Both the position numbers and the translations under genes were made by a program. Below the pieces are notes generated by a model, which saw nothing but the letters and a program-made list of their open reading frames with translations, had not been told where the DNA came from and ran no database searches. Shown piece after piece: positions 28,585 to 36,561 of a stretch of DNA of 64,000 bases. The number at the start of each line of letters is the position of its first letter. Position 1 is the stretch's first letter. This DNA is from Sulfuricystis multivorans (GTDB lineage Bacteria > Pseudomonadota > Gammaproteobacteria > Burkholderiales > Rhodocyclaceae), in contig NZ_AP018718.1 of assembly GCF_003966565.1 (NCBI RefSeq), positions 1 through 64,000 on the forward strand, in the 5' to 3' direction.

Positions 28585-29394
28585 ATGAACGATCAAGACA
28601 CCCAACTCGATTGGCAAGCCTTTTGGCTCACGCTGGCCAATGCCTTCATGCCACCCAAACGGCCGGAAGTCGCCGCGGCGTTTCGCGACGTGCTGGCTGA
28701 CGATCTCGAAGCGCTCGGCACGGCGCTGGATCTCGATCTTTCCGTCGAGCTTGCCGACTTGCGTCAGGCCATCGCAGCGCTGTCCGACGACGAGGCGCTG
28801 CTCGTCGCTTACAGCCACCTTTTTCTGCAACCGCCCCTGCCGGCCAGTTTGAACCTCGGCCTCTACGTCGATGGCGCGCTCAATGGCCCCTGCCTCGACG
28901 TGCTCGAAAACGCCTATCGCAAGATCGGCATCGCCAAGCGCGAGGACCTGCACGATCTACCCGATCATGCCGCGATGCAGATGGAAGTCCTCGCCGTACT
29001 GTTCGGTGAGCGTGAGCCGGCGATGACGCCCAGCGATTTCGCCAATCTCTGCCTGGTCGGCGCCCTGCCGCGGCTGGCGAACGCAGTGGTTGCCGACTCG
29101 CCTGCTTCGCCTTGGGCCGCGCTGTCGCGCATCGCCGCTCGTGCGATCCAGACTTTTGCCCTGGCGCCGGACAAGGAAACCCTGCATCGCAGTCGCCGTG
29201 CGCAAGGCCGCGCCGACACCGGCATCGGCGTCTGGCGCCACTGCGCACGCTGTGGCAAACCCTTCGCGCGCGAAAAGGAAATCCAGATCATGGCCAAGGC
29301 TCTGGAGCAGGCGAACCTGCCGAGCGATTTCCTCGTGAATTGCCCAGACTGCCGCGATGCCGCGCAAGGTTTTTTCCGTCGGCCGATCAAGTAG
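28585..29394 (+). CDS. TorD/DmsD family molybdoenzyme chaperone, module 2
   Basis: Cytoplasmic chaperone, 269 aa, with the TorD helical pattern (LLVAYSHLFLQPPLPASLNLGLYVDGALNGP; HAAMQMEVLAVLFGERE). A C-terminal four-Cys knuckle CARCGKPF...CPDC is an extra, possibly zinc-binding, tail. The ATG at 28585 follows directly on a terminator T-run and no Shine-Dalgarno is visible, so the true start or the expression mode is uncertain. Its end overlaps the next gene by 38 nt. Confidence 0.83.
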   Translation: MNDQDTQLDWQAFWLTLANAFMPPKRPEVAAAFRDVLADDLEALGTALDLDLSVELADLRQAIAALSDDEALLVAYSHLFLQPPLPASLNLGLYVDGALNGPCLDVLENAYRKIGIAKREDLHDLPDHAAMQMEVLAVLFGEREPAMTPSDFANLCLVGALPRLANAVVADSPASPWAALSRIAARAIQTFALAPDKETLHRSRRAQGRADTGIGVWRHCARCGKPFAREKEIQIMAKALEQANLPSDFLVNCPDCRDAAQGFFRRPIK

Positions 29395-29764
29395 CAGGAA
29401 AACCAGTCGCTGGGCAATCTTTGCGCCCTGGCTTGCCGCACTCGTGCTGATGACGGCGCCCCCGGCGCACGCCGAGGCCGCACCGGACGATCTGCTCGCA
29501 CGCAAATGCACGAGCTGTCATAACGCGGTGCGTTGGCAGAGCGCACGCCATACCTCGATCGGCTGGTGGGCCGTCACGTCGCGGATGCGCTGGATCCACG
29601 GTGCATCCTTGAGCTGGAGCGAGCAGGCGGAGGTGGTCGATCTCTTGGTCGCACGTTTTCCCGCGACGAATGATGATGCACGCGACGAATGGCTTCTCGC
29701 CCTCGTCGTTATGTCCCTGCCGCTCGTCGGTTGGTGGGTGGGGCGGAGGAAACGATTCTGGTGA
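29357..29764 (+). CDS. Tail-anchored periplasmic cytochrome c, module 2
   Basis: Monoheme cytochrome c of 135 aa. A signal segment (WAIFAPWLAALVLMTAPPAHA) is followed by the heme site CTSCH and, at the C-terminus, a membrane anchor WLLALVVMSLPLVGWWVG. The N-terminus before the signal is basic (residues 1-18). It overlaps the chaperone gene by 38 nt in another frame. It could link the module 2 complex to soluble cytochromes. The distal heme ligand is not obvious; Met in SRMRWIHG is a candidate. Confidence 0.78.
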   Translation: MPRKVFSVGRSSSRKTSRWAIFAPWLAALVLMTAPPAHAEAAPDDLLARKCTSCHNAVRWQSARHTSIGWWAVTSRMRWIHGASLSWSEQAEVVDLLVARFPATNDDARDEWLLALVVMSLPLVGWWVGRRKRFW

Positions 29765-29807
29765 GTGTTCCCGCGCTCCGTTCATTTGTGACTCACCCCA
29801 ATATTCG

Positions 29808-29865
29808 GTTACCAAGCGGTAACAAATCGTAGAGGAATATTTTCCCGAAGTTACCGGCCAGTAAC
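29808..29865. promoter_or_regulatory. Paired palindromic activator sites, module 3
   Basis: GTTACCAAGCGGTAAC at 29808-29823 and GTTACCGGCCAGTAAC at 29850-29865, 42 bp apart start to start. Sequence and spacing match the pair at 22260-22317, so regulator 2 is the best candidate to bind here. Module 3 has no regulator gene of its own. Confidence 0.65.
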
Positions 29866-29891
29866 ATTGGTCTAATAAGAATATCATTATA

Positions 29892-29904
29892 TATCAATAC
29901 GTTG
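29892..29904. promoter_or_regulatory. Candidate IHF site, module 3 promoter
   Basis: TATCAATACGTTG fits the IHF consensus WATCAANNNNTTR at every position and lies in an AT-rich stretch between the activator sites and the sigma-54 promoter, where DNA bending would bring the activator to the polymerase. Confidence 0.55.
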
Positions 29905-30005
29905 TGTGATCCTATGGTGAAGCGACCATTCATAAATCAATAGCTTGTGCTTTTCTTATCCAACTTCCTGATCGGGGAATAAAACCATTCTTTCAATAGG
30001 GCTAA

Positions 30006-30020
30006 TGGCATGCCTTCTGC
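30006..30020 (+). promoter_or_regulatory. Sigma-54 promoter (-24/-12), module 3 operon
   Basis: TGGCATGCCTTCTGC has the GG-N10-GC spacing with two deviations from TGGCACG-N4-TTGC. It lies 65 bp upstream of the catalytic ATG and 141 bp after the activator sites. Confidence 0.65.
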
Positions 30021-30085
30021 TTGAAAGAAAGGGGCAAATTGCATCCGAAGATGCTGAGCAATGGGAACCGAGGGAGGAAGCAAGC

Positions 30086-32665
30086 ATGGGTGTCAGTCGC
30101 AGGGGATTCCTGAAGACGAGTGGCGCACTGAGCGCCTTGGCTACGGCAGGGGCACCTCTGCCAGTCATTGCCGAAGCAGCAAAAAAGTTCGCCGTACCGT
30201 ATTCGCCCGGTACCGAGAAATACGTCAAGAGCCAGTGTTGTCATTGCGTCAATTTCTGTGGCATCGAGGTCAAGCTGCAGAATGACGTGATCCGCGCGAT
30301 CTATCCGGACAAGGCTCGCGCCGACTATTACAACTGGGGCATCTGCCCGAAGGGCGCCTCGGGTGTGTTCAACACCTACAATCCATATCGGTTGAAAAAG
30401 CCGATGAAGCGCACCAATCCAGACAAGGGCATCGGTGTCGATCCAAAATGGGTCGAAATCAGCTGGGAGGAGGCTTTCTCGACCATCACCGACAAGCTCG
30501 CCAAGATCAGGGCCGATAATCCGTCCAAGCTGATCTGGCATCATGGTCACGGCAAGTACCTGATCGGCGACCAATTCCCGAAAGCCTTCGCCGCAGCGTT
30601 CGGCACGCCCAACGTCATTCATCGCACTACCACCTGCGAAGCTGCTCGCCACGTCGCCGACGAGCTGACTTGGGGTTATCACGGCATCCTGCCCGATCTC
30701 GAATACACCAACCTCTACCTCAACTTCGGCGCCAATGCTTTCGAGAGCGAACAGTGGGCGCGTTGGCTCGACCATGCGACGATCGATGCCAAGGCACGCG
30801 GGATGAAGCTCATCGCCATCGAGCCGCGCTTGTCGAATACCGGCGCCAAAGCCGACGAGTGGCTCCCGATCCGTCCGGCCAAGGATGTGCTGCTACTGCT
30901 CGGCATGGCCAAGGTGCTGCTCGACGATGGCACCATCGACAAAGAATTTCTCGTCAATTACACCAACGCGCCGCAGCTGGTCGGCGCCGATGGCAGATTT
31001 CTGCGCGACAAGGATGGCAAGGCGCTGGTTTGGGACAGCGTCAGTGATTCCGCCAGACCCTTCACCGAAGGTGTGAAGCCGGCGCTACTCGGCCACTACG
31101 AGGTAAATGGCAAGCCCTGCGCGACCAGCTTGCAGCTGCTCGCCGACGAGGTCGCCAAGGTGACGCCAGAACACGTCGAACAGGTCGCTGGCGTGCCGGC
31201 TGCGCGCGTCGTTTCGCTGGCGCGCGAGTTCGCGCGCGAGGCGAAGATCGGCGCAACGATCGAGATCGATGGCAAGCGTTTGCGTTACCGACCTGTAGCG
31301 ATCTATAGCTTCCGTGGTCTTGCCGCCAAGGAATTCGGCGTGCAGAACTGGCGCGCCGCGCTGATCTTGCAGATGCTGGTCGGTAGCATCGATGCGGTGG
31401 GCGGCCTGCACCTGCATGGTGTCTATCGCAACCCGGCGTATTTCGAGCCAGCGAAGTGCGAATACCCACCCCAGCGCGCCGATTTGGCGAAGAGCGTCTA
31501 TTTTCCGCACAGTCACCACGACGTCTGCCAGCAGGTGGCCCTGACGTTGCTCGATCCAAAGGCTTATGGCCTGCCCTACGAACCCGAGATGCAGATCTTC
31601 TACGCCACCAACCGGCCGATGTCCACCTCAGATGCGAAGAAGCAGTTCGAGGGTTACAAAAAGACCTTCAACGTGGTGATCGACATCGTCGAGACCGAGC
31701 TGGCGCAGCTGGCCGACATCGTGCTGCCCGATCTGACCTATCTCGAATCCTGGCACTACTTTCCAGGCCGCTGGACGCCGAGCACCAAGCACGAGGCGAT
31801 CCGCCAGCCTGTCGTCAATGTCTATGGCATTCCACATGATGGCTATTCGATCATCTGGGAATTGGCCAAACGCCTTGGCCTGCGTGATGCCTACATCGAG
31901 CAGTTGAACAAGATCTGGGGACTCAAGGAGCACAAGTTCCTAGCTGGCCGCGATTACACGGCAAAGGAGGCCGTCGCTCTGCTGTGGGAGGAGAAGGCAC
32001 ACAAACCTTTCGATTACGCGCTCGAACACGGCTTCCTGGGCAAGAAGGTCGGCGTCGAAGATCGCTATCTGAAAGGCGTCGAAGACAAGTTCAAGGGGCC
32101 AAGCAAACCGAAGATGAACCTCTATGCCGAACAGCTGGTGGCCGGCTACGAGAAAGTGAAGGAGACGGTCGCCAAGCACGGTATCGAGAACATCGATCTC
32201 GACCAGTATCGTATCGCGATGTCGCCGTTGCCGCGCGCGGTGCATGCCGAGCCGACGCCGCATCGTCAGGCGCATGATCTTCCCTTCTATCTCGTCACAC
32301 ATAAGCGCATGTATCGCAACCAGTGTGGCAACACGGCGCAAAACCCGATTCTCGATGCCCTGGGCGGTAGCGACACGAATGCGATCGTGATCCATCCCGA
32401 GGCGGCGCAACGGCTGGGCATCCGGGACGGTGATTGGGTGATCGTCGAAACACGCGTCGGCCGCGCGCGCGGCCGGACGAAATTCAGCCAGGGCGTGCGT
32501 CCCGACGTGGTCACCGTCTCTTATCACTACGGCCATTTCAGCCCCGGTTTCCCCGCTTATGCGAAGAAAGGCACCTGGATCAACCAGGCATTGGAGCTGC
32601 ACCCGGACAAGCTGTCGGGCATGAACTCTTTCAATGACACCAAGTGCAAGTTGATCAAAGCCTGA
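30086..32665 (+). CDS. Molybdopterin oxidoreductase catalytic subunit, module 3
   Basis: Tat-exported bis-MGD enzyme, 859 aa. The start at 30086 follows GAGGGAGGAAGC and gives a proper Tat leader (VSRRGFLKTSGALSALATAG); an in-frame ATG at 30008 would place the promoter inside the gene. Fe-S motif CCHCVNFCGIEV...ICPKG is complete; Cys184 in RTTTCEAA is the likely Mo ligand. Followed after 13 nt by an FeS subunit, but no NrfD gene exists in the operon. Instead, c-type cytochromes and a flavocytochrome sulfide dehydrogenase follow, suggesting electron exchange with periplasmic cytochromes. Substrate unknown, sulfur compounds favoured by context. Confidence 0.88.
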   Translation: MGVSRRGFLKTSGALSALATAGAPLPVIAEAAKKFAVPYSPGTEKYVKSQCCHCVNFCGIEVKLQNDVIRAIYPDKARADYYNWGICPKGASGVFNTYNPYRLKKPMKRTNPDKGIGVDPKWVEISWEEAFSTITDKLAKIRADNPSKLIWHHGHGKYLIGDQFPKAFAAAFGTPNVIHRTTTCEAARHVADELTWGYHGILPDLEYTNLYLNFGANAFESEQWARWLDHATIDAKARGMKLIAIEPRLSNTGAKADEWLPIRPAKDVLLLLGMAKVLLDDGTIDKEFLVNYTNAPQLVGADGRFLRDKDGKALVWDSVSDSARPFTEGVKPALLGHYEVNGKPCATSLQLLADEVAKVTPEHVEQVAGVPAARVVSLAREFAREAKIGATIEIDGKRLRYRPVAIYSFRGLAAKEFGVQNWRAALILQMLVGSIDAVGGLHLHGVYRNPAYFEPAKCEYPPQRADLAKSVYFPHSHHDVCQQVALTLLDPKAYGLPYEPEMQIFYATNRPMSTSDAKKQFEGYKKTFNVVIDIVETELAQLADIVLPDLTYLESWHYFPGRWTPSTKHEAIRQPVVNVYGIPHDGYSIIWELAKRLGLRDAYIEQLNKIWGLKEHKFLAGRDYTAKEAVALLWEEKAHKPFDYALEHGFLGKKVGVEDRYLKGVEDKFKGPSKPKMNLYAEQLVAGYEKVKETVAKHGIENIDLDQYRIAMSPLPRAVHAEPTPHRQAHDLPFYLVTHKRMYRNQCGNTAQNPILDALGGSDTNAIVIHPEAAQRLGIRDGDWVIVETRVGRARGRTKFSQGVRPDVVTVSYHYGHFSPGFPAYAKKGTWINQALELHPDKLSGMNSFNDTKCKLIKA

Positions 32666-32678
32666 GCCGGAGACGATC

Positions 32679-33371
32679 ATGACCAAGTTCGTTCGCGTCA
32701 TCGATACCAAGCGTTGCATGGGCTGCCGCGCCTGCATAGCGGCCTGCGCGGTGGAAAACAACTTCACGCCCGACGCACCGTGGAACGTGATGATCGAATA
32801 CGAGACCGGCGTCTATCCCAACGTCGGCCGTGTGTTCGTGACCATGAATTGCATGCATTGCGAGAAGCCGCCATGTAAGGCCGCCTGCGACGCCGCCGGC
32901 TTCAAGGCCATCAGCAAGAACGAGTTCGGCATCGTGCTGATCGATTATGACAAGTGCAGCGGCTGTCGCTATTGCGTCGCTACCTGCCCTTACGGCGTGC
33001 CTCAATTCAACGAGCGGCGCTCGAATCTCTTTCCAGGCTCGAAGGAAATCACACCCTACGAAGCGATCGCCGAGGAAAACCGCCATCCGACGCATCGCAA
33101 GATCGCTGGCGTCGTCGAGAAATGCACTTTCTGTTGGCACAAATTGGAACCGGCGATCCAGGCAGGCAACAGCAAGGCCATCGGCAAGGATCCGCGCCAT
33201 ACACCCACATGCGATCTGGTCTGTCCGGTCGGCGCGCGCCTGTTCGGCGACCTCGACGATCCCGACAGTGAAGTCTCGCAAGTGGTCGGCAGAAAAAAGG
33301 CGGCACGGCTGAAGGCCGAGTTCGGCACCCGACCGCAGGTGTATTACGTGCTCGAGGGAGGAGACAACTGA
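32679..33371 (+). CDS. 4Fe-4S electron-transfer subunit, module 3
   Basis: Partner of the module 3 molybdoenzyme, 230 aa. Cluster motifs: CMGCRACIAACAVEN, CMHCEKPPCKAACD, CSGCRYCVATCPYG, CTFCWH with later CDLVCPVGA. No leader peptide. The GGAGACGATC before the ATG is a fair ribosome site; the stop overlaps the next start by 1 nt (TGATG). Without an NrfD partner, its electron acceptor or donor is probably one of the cytochromes encoded next. Confidence 0.9.
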   Translation: MTKFVRVIDTKRCMGCRACIAACAVENNFTPDAPWNVMIEYETGVYPNVGRVFVTMNCMHCEKPPCKAACDAAGFKAISKNEFGIVLIDYDKCSGCRYCVATCPYGVPQFNERRSNLFPGSKEITPYEAIAEENRHPTHRKIAGVVEKCTFCWHKLEPAIQAGNSKAIGKDPRHTPTCDLVCPVGARLFGDLDDPDSEVSQVVGRKKAARLKAEFGTRPQVYYVLEGGDN

Positions 33372-33733
33372 TGGAACGCTTGATCGCAAGCCTGGCGCTC
33401 GCCTTGGTCACGGCATCGTTTCCAGTCCAGGCCGGGCCGTGGGCCGAGGCGCTAGACGGCACCGCCGAGAAGATCCGCAGCGGAGAGATCGACGTCGGCA
33501 AGCAGTACACCATGGACTTTTCGGGGCGTTTTCATACCATCCATTCGAAGGTGCTGGGCATTGGCTGTGTCTCTTGTCACGCCACCCGTGCTTATGCGCC
33601 CGATCACCTATTTCTGCGTGCGGCGGAATTCCCGCAGCGGGGCCATCCTGGTGCCGTGCCGCGTGCGGACTGCATCGGCTGTCACCAGGTCAATGGATCG
33701 GCAACCCCCTGGTACGGTGTGATCAAAAAATGA
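33371..33733 (+). CDS. Periplasmic diheme c-type protein, module 3
   Basis: Exported 120-aa protein with a signal peptide ending near FPVQAGP and two heme sites, CVSCH and CIGCH, with several other His residues (FHTIHSK, DHLF) that could serve as distal ligands. It resembles small diheme electron-transfer subunits of the NapB or sulfur-oxidation kind only in general layout. Overlaps the FeS gene by 1 nt and the chaperone gene by 4 nt, so it is translationally coupled to both, and is a good candidate for the complex's periplasmic electron outlet. Confidence 0.82.
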   Translation: MERLIASLALALVTASFPVQAGPWAEALDGTAEKIRSGEIDVGKQYTMDFSGRFHTIHSKVLGIGCVSCHATRAYAPDHLFLRAAEFPQRGHPGAVPRADCIGCHQVNGSATPWYGVIKK

Positions 33734-34425
33734 ATGACCTGGTCGACTTGGGCGATTGGGCCGAAAAGCGCAGCCAAATTTACTGGCTGTTCGCGCGCTT
33801 TTTCTTGGTGCCACCCGATGCCGAATTCATCGCGGCCCTGTCAGGGGTTTCTCTGGCGGTCGGCGACGATGACATGGATCCGATCGACGGCGCAGCAGCG
33901 CAATTACAGCGTTGCCTGGGTACGGCTTCTTTGCAGGATTTGCAGGTCGAGCATCTGCGCCTTTTCGGCGGCGTGCGCGAGGGCTACGGACCGCCGCCAC
34001 CCTACGAGTCGATCCATCGTGAAGGCCGCCTGTTGGGAGAGAGTACCGAATCGGTGCTGCGGCATTACTGCAAACATGGATTCTTCCTCGAAGGTGAGCA
34101 TGGCGGGCGGGGAGATCATTTGGGCCTCGAACTCAAATTTCTCGCCCTGCTTTGTCATGAAGAAAGTCGGCGCTGGCGGGACGGCAATATCTCGTTGGGT
34201 CTTGCGGCCTTGGCGGCGCAATGGGCGTTCATCGTCGAGCATCTGCATGCCTGGGCGCCCAATTATTGCCGTCGAATACAAGGCGAAACGGTGCAAGCAT
34301 TTTTCCAGGCCGCGATGGCATTGACTGCGGCAATGATCGAGCAGGATGCTCTCCGGTTGCCAGCCTTGCTGAACGAGCTGAGCACAACGAACGAGGTCGA
34401 AGTAATGGAAGGAGAATTGCAATGA
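33730..34425 (+). CDS. TorD/DmsD family molybdoenzyme chaperone, module 3
   Basis: Cytoplasmic chaperone, 231 aa, with the family pattern LQVEHLRLFGGVREGYGPPPPYESIHREG and HLGLELKFLALLCHEE. Starts in ATGA overlap with the diheme gene and ends in ATGA overlap with the next cytochrome gene. A perfect copy of the 24-bp dispersed repeat lies inside (34163-34186), reading as ESRRWRDGN, just after the conserved helix. Confidence 0.85.
   Translation: MNDLVDLGDWAEKRSQIYWLFARFFLVPPDAEFIAALSGVSLAVGDDDMDPIDGAAAQLQRCLGTASLQDLQVEHLRLFGGVREGYGPPPPYESIHREGRLLGESTESVLRHYCKHGFFLEGEHGGRGDHLGLELKFLALLCHEESRRWRDGNISLGLAALAAQWAFIVEHLHAWAPNYCRRIQGETVQAFFQAAMALTAAMIEQDALRLPALLNELSTTNEVEVMEGELQ
34163..34186 (+). 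repeat. Dispersed 24-bp repeat, copy 4 (inside module 3 chaperone)
   Basis: Exact match to the consensus, inside coding sequence. Confidence 0.7.
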
Positions 34426-35000
34426 CGCAAGCGAAAGGCAAATTGCTTTTGCTGGTGGTGGGCCTGGTGCTCGCTTTGAGTGCGCGCGCCGATCTGGGCT
34501 CGATGCTGGGCAATACCTGTGCCGGTTGTCATGGCCTGAATGGCGCGAGCGCCGGCGAGACGATGCCGATCATTGCCGGCCTGCCGCGCGACTTCATTTT
34601 GATGGCAATGAAGGAATACCGTGAAGGGATACGTGGTTCGACCATCATGGGGCGCATTGCCAAGGGTTACAACGATCAACAACTGATGGCGATCTCAGAA
34701 TTCTTTGCCAAGCAAACATGGTTGCCGGCTGCGCAGAGATTCGATCAGAGCGTGCTCGAACGCGGCGAGAAGCTGCACCGCAAGCGCTGCGAGGCATGTC
34801 ACCGCGACAATGGCACCAGCATGGCGCTCGACATGCAGCCGCTGGCCGGCCAATGGGCGGGTTATTTGAGAATCTACATGAGCACATGCCGTGATGCGAA
34901 ATGGAAAAGCCGGCATCCGGATGCAATGACCTCGATCTGCAACGACCTCAGCGATGGTGACGTTGCGGCGCTCGTGCAATTCTATGCCAGTCAGAAATAA
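34422..35000 (+). CDS. Diheme cytochrome c, FccA/c4-like (flavocytochrome c partner)
   Basis: Periplasmic cytochrome of 192 aa: signal peptide (LLLLVVGLVLALSARA), heme sites CAGCH and CEACH in two class I domains with GLPRDFILMAMKEYREG and PLAGQWAGYLRIYM, the latter typical of cytochrome c4 and of the FccA subunit of flavocytochrome c sulfide dehydrogenase. It lies 10 nt before the FAD subunit gene, which strongly supports the FccA role: taking electrons from the flavoprotein during sulfide or polysulfide oxidation. ATGA-coupled to the chaperone upstream. Confidence 0.85.
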   Translation: MTQAKGKLLLLVVGLVLALSARADLGSMLGNTCAGCHGLNGASAGETMPIIAGLPRDFILMAMKEYREGIRGSTIMGRIAKGYNDQQLMAISEFFAKQTWLPAAQRFDQSVLERGEKLHRKRCEACHRDNGTSMALDMQPLAGQWAGYLRIYMSTCRDAKWKSRHPDAMTSICNDLSDGDVAALVQFYASQK

Positions 35001-35010
35001 GGGGGTGGTC

Positions 35011-36288
35011 ATGATGACATTCACGAATCGGCGAGATTTCCTGAAAGCGCTGAGTGCGGCATCTCTGGTCGCGTGGGGGATCGCCCCGAGATTTGCCAAT
35101 GCGGCGGCCAAGGCGCGCGTCGTGGTCATCGGCGGGGGCTACGGTGGAGCGATCGCGGCCAAATATCTCAAACTGGCCGAACCCGGAATGGAAGTGATTC
35201 TGATCGAGAAGAACAAGCAGTATGTTTCCTGCCCGTTCAGCAATGAAGTCATCGGTGGTCATGCGGGCATGGATTTGCTGACTTTTGGGTACGACAACCT
35301 TGCCAGGCGCGGCATCAAACTGGTTTTCGATACGGTCGAGGCCATCGACCCTGAGGCGCGTATCGTGCGCATCAAGAGTGGCACCAAGTTCAATTACGAT
35401 TATTGCATCGTCTCGCCTGGTGTCGATTTCATGTGGAACGAAATCGAAGGTTACGAAGAAGCGGCCAGCCAGATCATGCCCCACGCGTGGAAAGCCGGCC
35501 CGCAGACCGAACTCCTCGCCAAGCAGATTAGGGACATCCGGGATGGTGGCGTGGTCGTCATCAGCGCTCCCGCCGACCCTTTTCGCTGTCCGCCCGGGCC
35601 CTATGAACGAGCATGCGAGATTGCCGGCTATTTCAAGAAATACAAGCCCAGGTCAAAGGTGATCATCCTCGACGCAAAAGAGACTTTCTCGAAGAAGGCG
35701 TTGTTCGAACAAGGTTGGAAGCAACATTACGAAGGCTATATCACTTGGGTGAGCGGCCAAAAAGGTGGCGAGGTCACGCGTGTCGATCCAAAGACCATGA
35801 CCGTCTACACAGACTCCGGAAAGATCCAGGCCGATGTGGTCAACGTCATCCCTAGCCAGGGTGCCGGGCAAATTGCGGTTCAAGCCGGATTGGCGAAAAA
35901 AGGTGACTGGTGTCCGGTCAACTTCGCCACTTTCGAGTCGAAAATTCACAAAAACATCCATGTCCTCGGGGACGCAGTCGATAGCCCGATGCCCAAGTCG
36001 GGTTACTCGGCAAATTCGCATGCCAAGGTGGCGGTGGCGGCGATCCTCGCTGCACTCCGCAATGAACCGTTGGTTCCGCCAGCGCTGACCAATACCTGCT
36101 ACAGCCTGATTGCCCCCGATCATGGCATTTCGGTTGCGCACATTTTCGAGCTGGTGAATGGCAGGCTGGTAACGGTCAAAGGGGCAGGTGGCACTTCACC
36201 TCTGGACGCCACGCCGGAATTCCGCCGGCTCGAAGCGGTTTATGCCCATAGTTGGTACAGGAACATCACCACGGAAATGTTTGGATGA
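35011..36288 (+). CDS. fccB: Flavocytochrome c sulfide dehydrogenase FAD subunit (FccB/SoxF-like)
   Basis: FAD-dependent oxidoreductase of 425 aa expected to oxidise sulfide to sulfur in the periplasm, passing electrons to the cytochrome encoded upstream. The leader has a Tat motif (NRRDFLKALSAASLV), then the FAD-binding VVVIGGGYGGAIAAKYL, and family Cys sites in VSCPFSNEVIGG and the second redox Cys region; CPPGPYERACEIA and the conserved GDAVDSPMPKSGYSANSHAKV segment are typical of FCSD. Start 35011 follows GGGGGTGG; the adjacent ATG at 35014 is possible. Unusual in sharing an operon with a molybdoenzyme. Confidence 0.88.
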   Translation: MMTFTNRRDFLKALSAASLVAWGIAPRFANAAAKARVVVIGGGYGGAIAAKYLKLAEPGMEVILIEKNKQYVSCPFSNEVIGGHAGMDLLTFGYDNLARRGIKLVFDTVEAIDPEARIVRIKSGTKFNYDYCIVSPGVDFMWNEIEGYEEAASQIMPHAWKAGPQTELLAKQIRDIRDGGVVVISAPADPFRCPPGPYERACEIAGYFKKYKPRSKVIILDAKETFSKKALFEQGWKQHYEGYITWVSGQKGGEVTRVDPKTMTVYTDSGKIQADVVNVIPSQGAGQIAVQAGLAKKGDWCPVNFATFESKIHKNIHVLGDAVDSPMPKSGYSANSHAKVAVAAILAALRNEPLVPPALTNTCYSLIAPDHGISVAHIFELVNGRLVTVKGAGGTSPLDATPEFRRLEAVYAHSWYRNITTEMFG

Positions 36289-36332
36289 CATCGATGCCAA
36301 AGGGCGTCCGTCATTCCAACTGGAGAAGAGCC

Positions 36333-36497
36333 ATGAACAAGTTAACCATGACCGATTGTTCGTTACCATCCGATACCGAGTCGGGGACGAAAAAGACCGG
36401 CAAGATCATTTGCGGCTGGTGCATCTTGCTTGCGATGGCAATCCCCGTGGTGTTGGTCATCATCGCACTTGCAGCGAAGCTGCATGGCTATTTCTAG
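36333..36497 (+). CDS. Small single-span membrane protein, end of module 3
   Basis: 54-aa protein with GGAGAAG ahead of the ATG at 36333. The C-terminal half is one membrane helix (GWCILLAMAIPVVLVIIALAA). The short N-terminal half is polar. It lies 44 nt after the flavoprotein gene and is probably in its operon. It might anchor the flavocytochrome or molybdoenzyme to the membrane in place of NrfD; that is a guess. Confidence 0.65.
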   Translation: MNKLTMTDCSLPSDTESGTKKTGKIICGWCILLAMAIPVVLVIIALAAKLHGYF

Positions 36498-36530
36498 CAC
36501 CCAGAGAGAGGGTTGGTCCCTCTCGGTGCC
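36498..36530. terminator. Strong hairpin between convergent genes
   Basis: GAGAGGG (36506-36512) pairs with CCCTCTC (36518-36524) over a 5-nt loop, extended by outer CACC/GGTG pairs. No T-run on either strand, so it may be a bidirectional mRNA end structure rather than a full intrinsic terminator. Confidence 0.45.
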
Positions 36531-36561
36531 AGGTTCGGTTGCCGAGGGGGGCCAGCCCTGC

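Noticed and set aside
22375-29394. Calling module 2 a complete arxB'ABCD-arxXSR arsenite oxidase operon
   Set aside because: Gene order and some sequence stretches fit, and an ars operon is nearby, but I cannot separate ArxA from TtrA/PsrA-type enzymes by eye; the neighbouring FCSD and TusA genes favour sulfur. Needs a phylogenetic tree.
30008-30085. In-frame ATG at 30008 as start of the module 3 molybdoenzyme
   Set aside because: It would lie inside the -24/-12 promoter and put 26 residues before the Tat motif; the ATG at 30086 has a strong ribosome site.
11493-32665. Selenocysteine in a molybdoenzyme
   Set aside because: All three catalytic genes have Cys at the Mo-ligand position and no in-frame TGA there.
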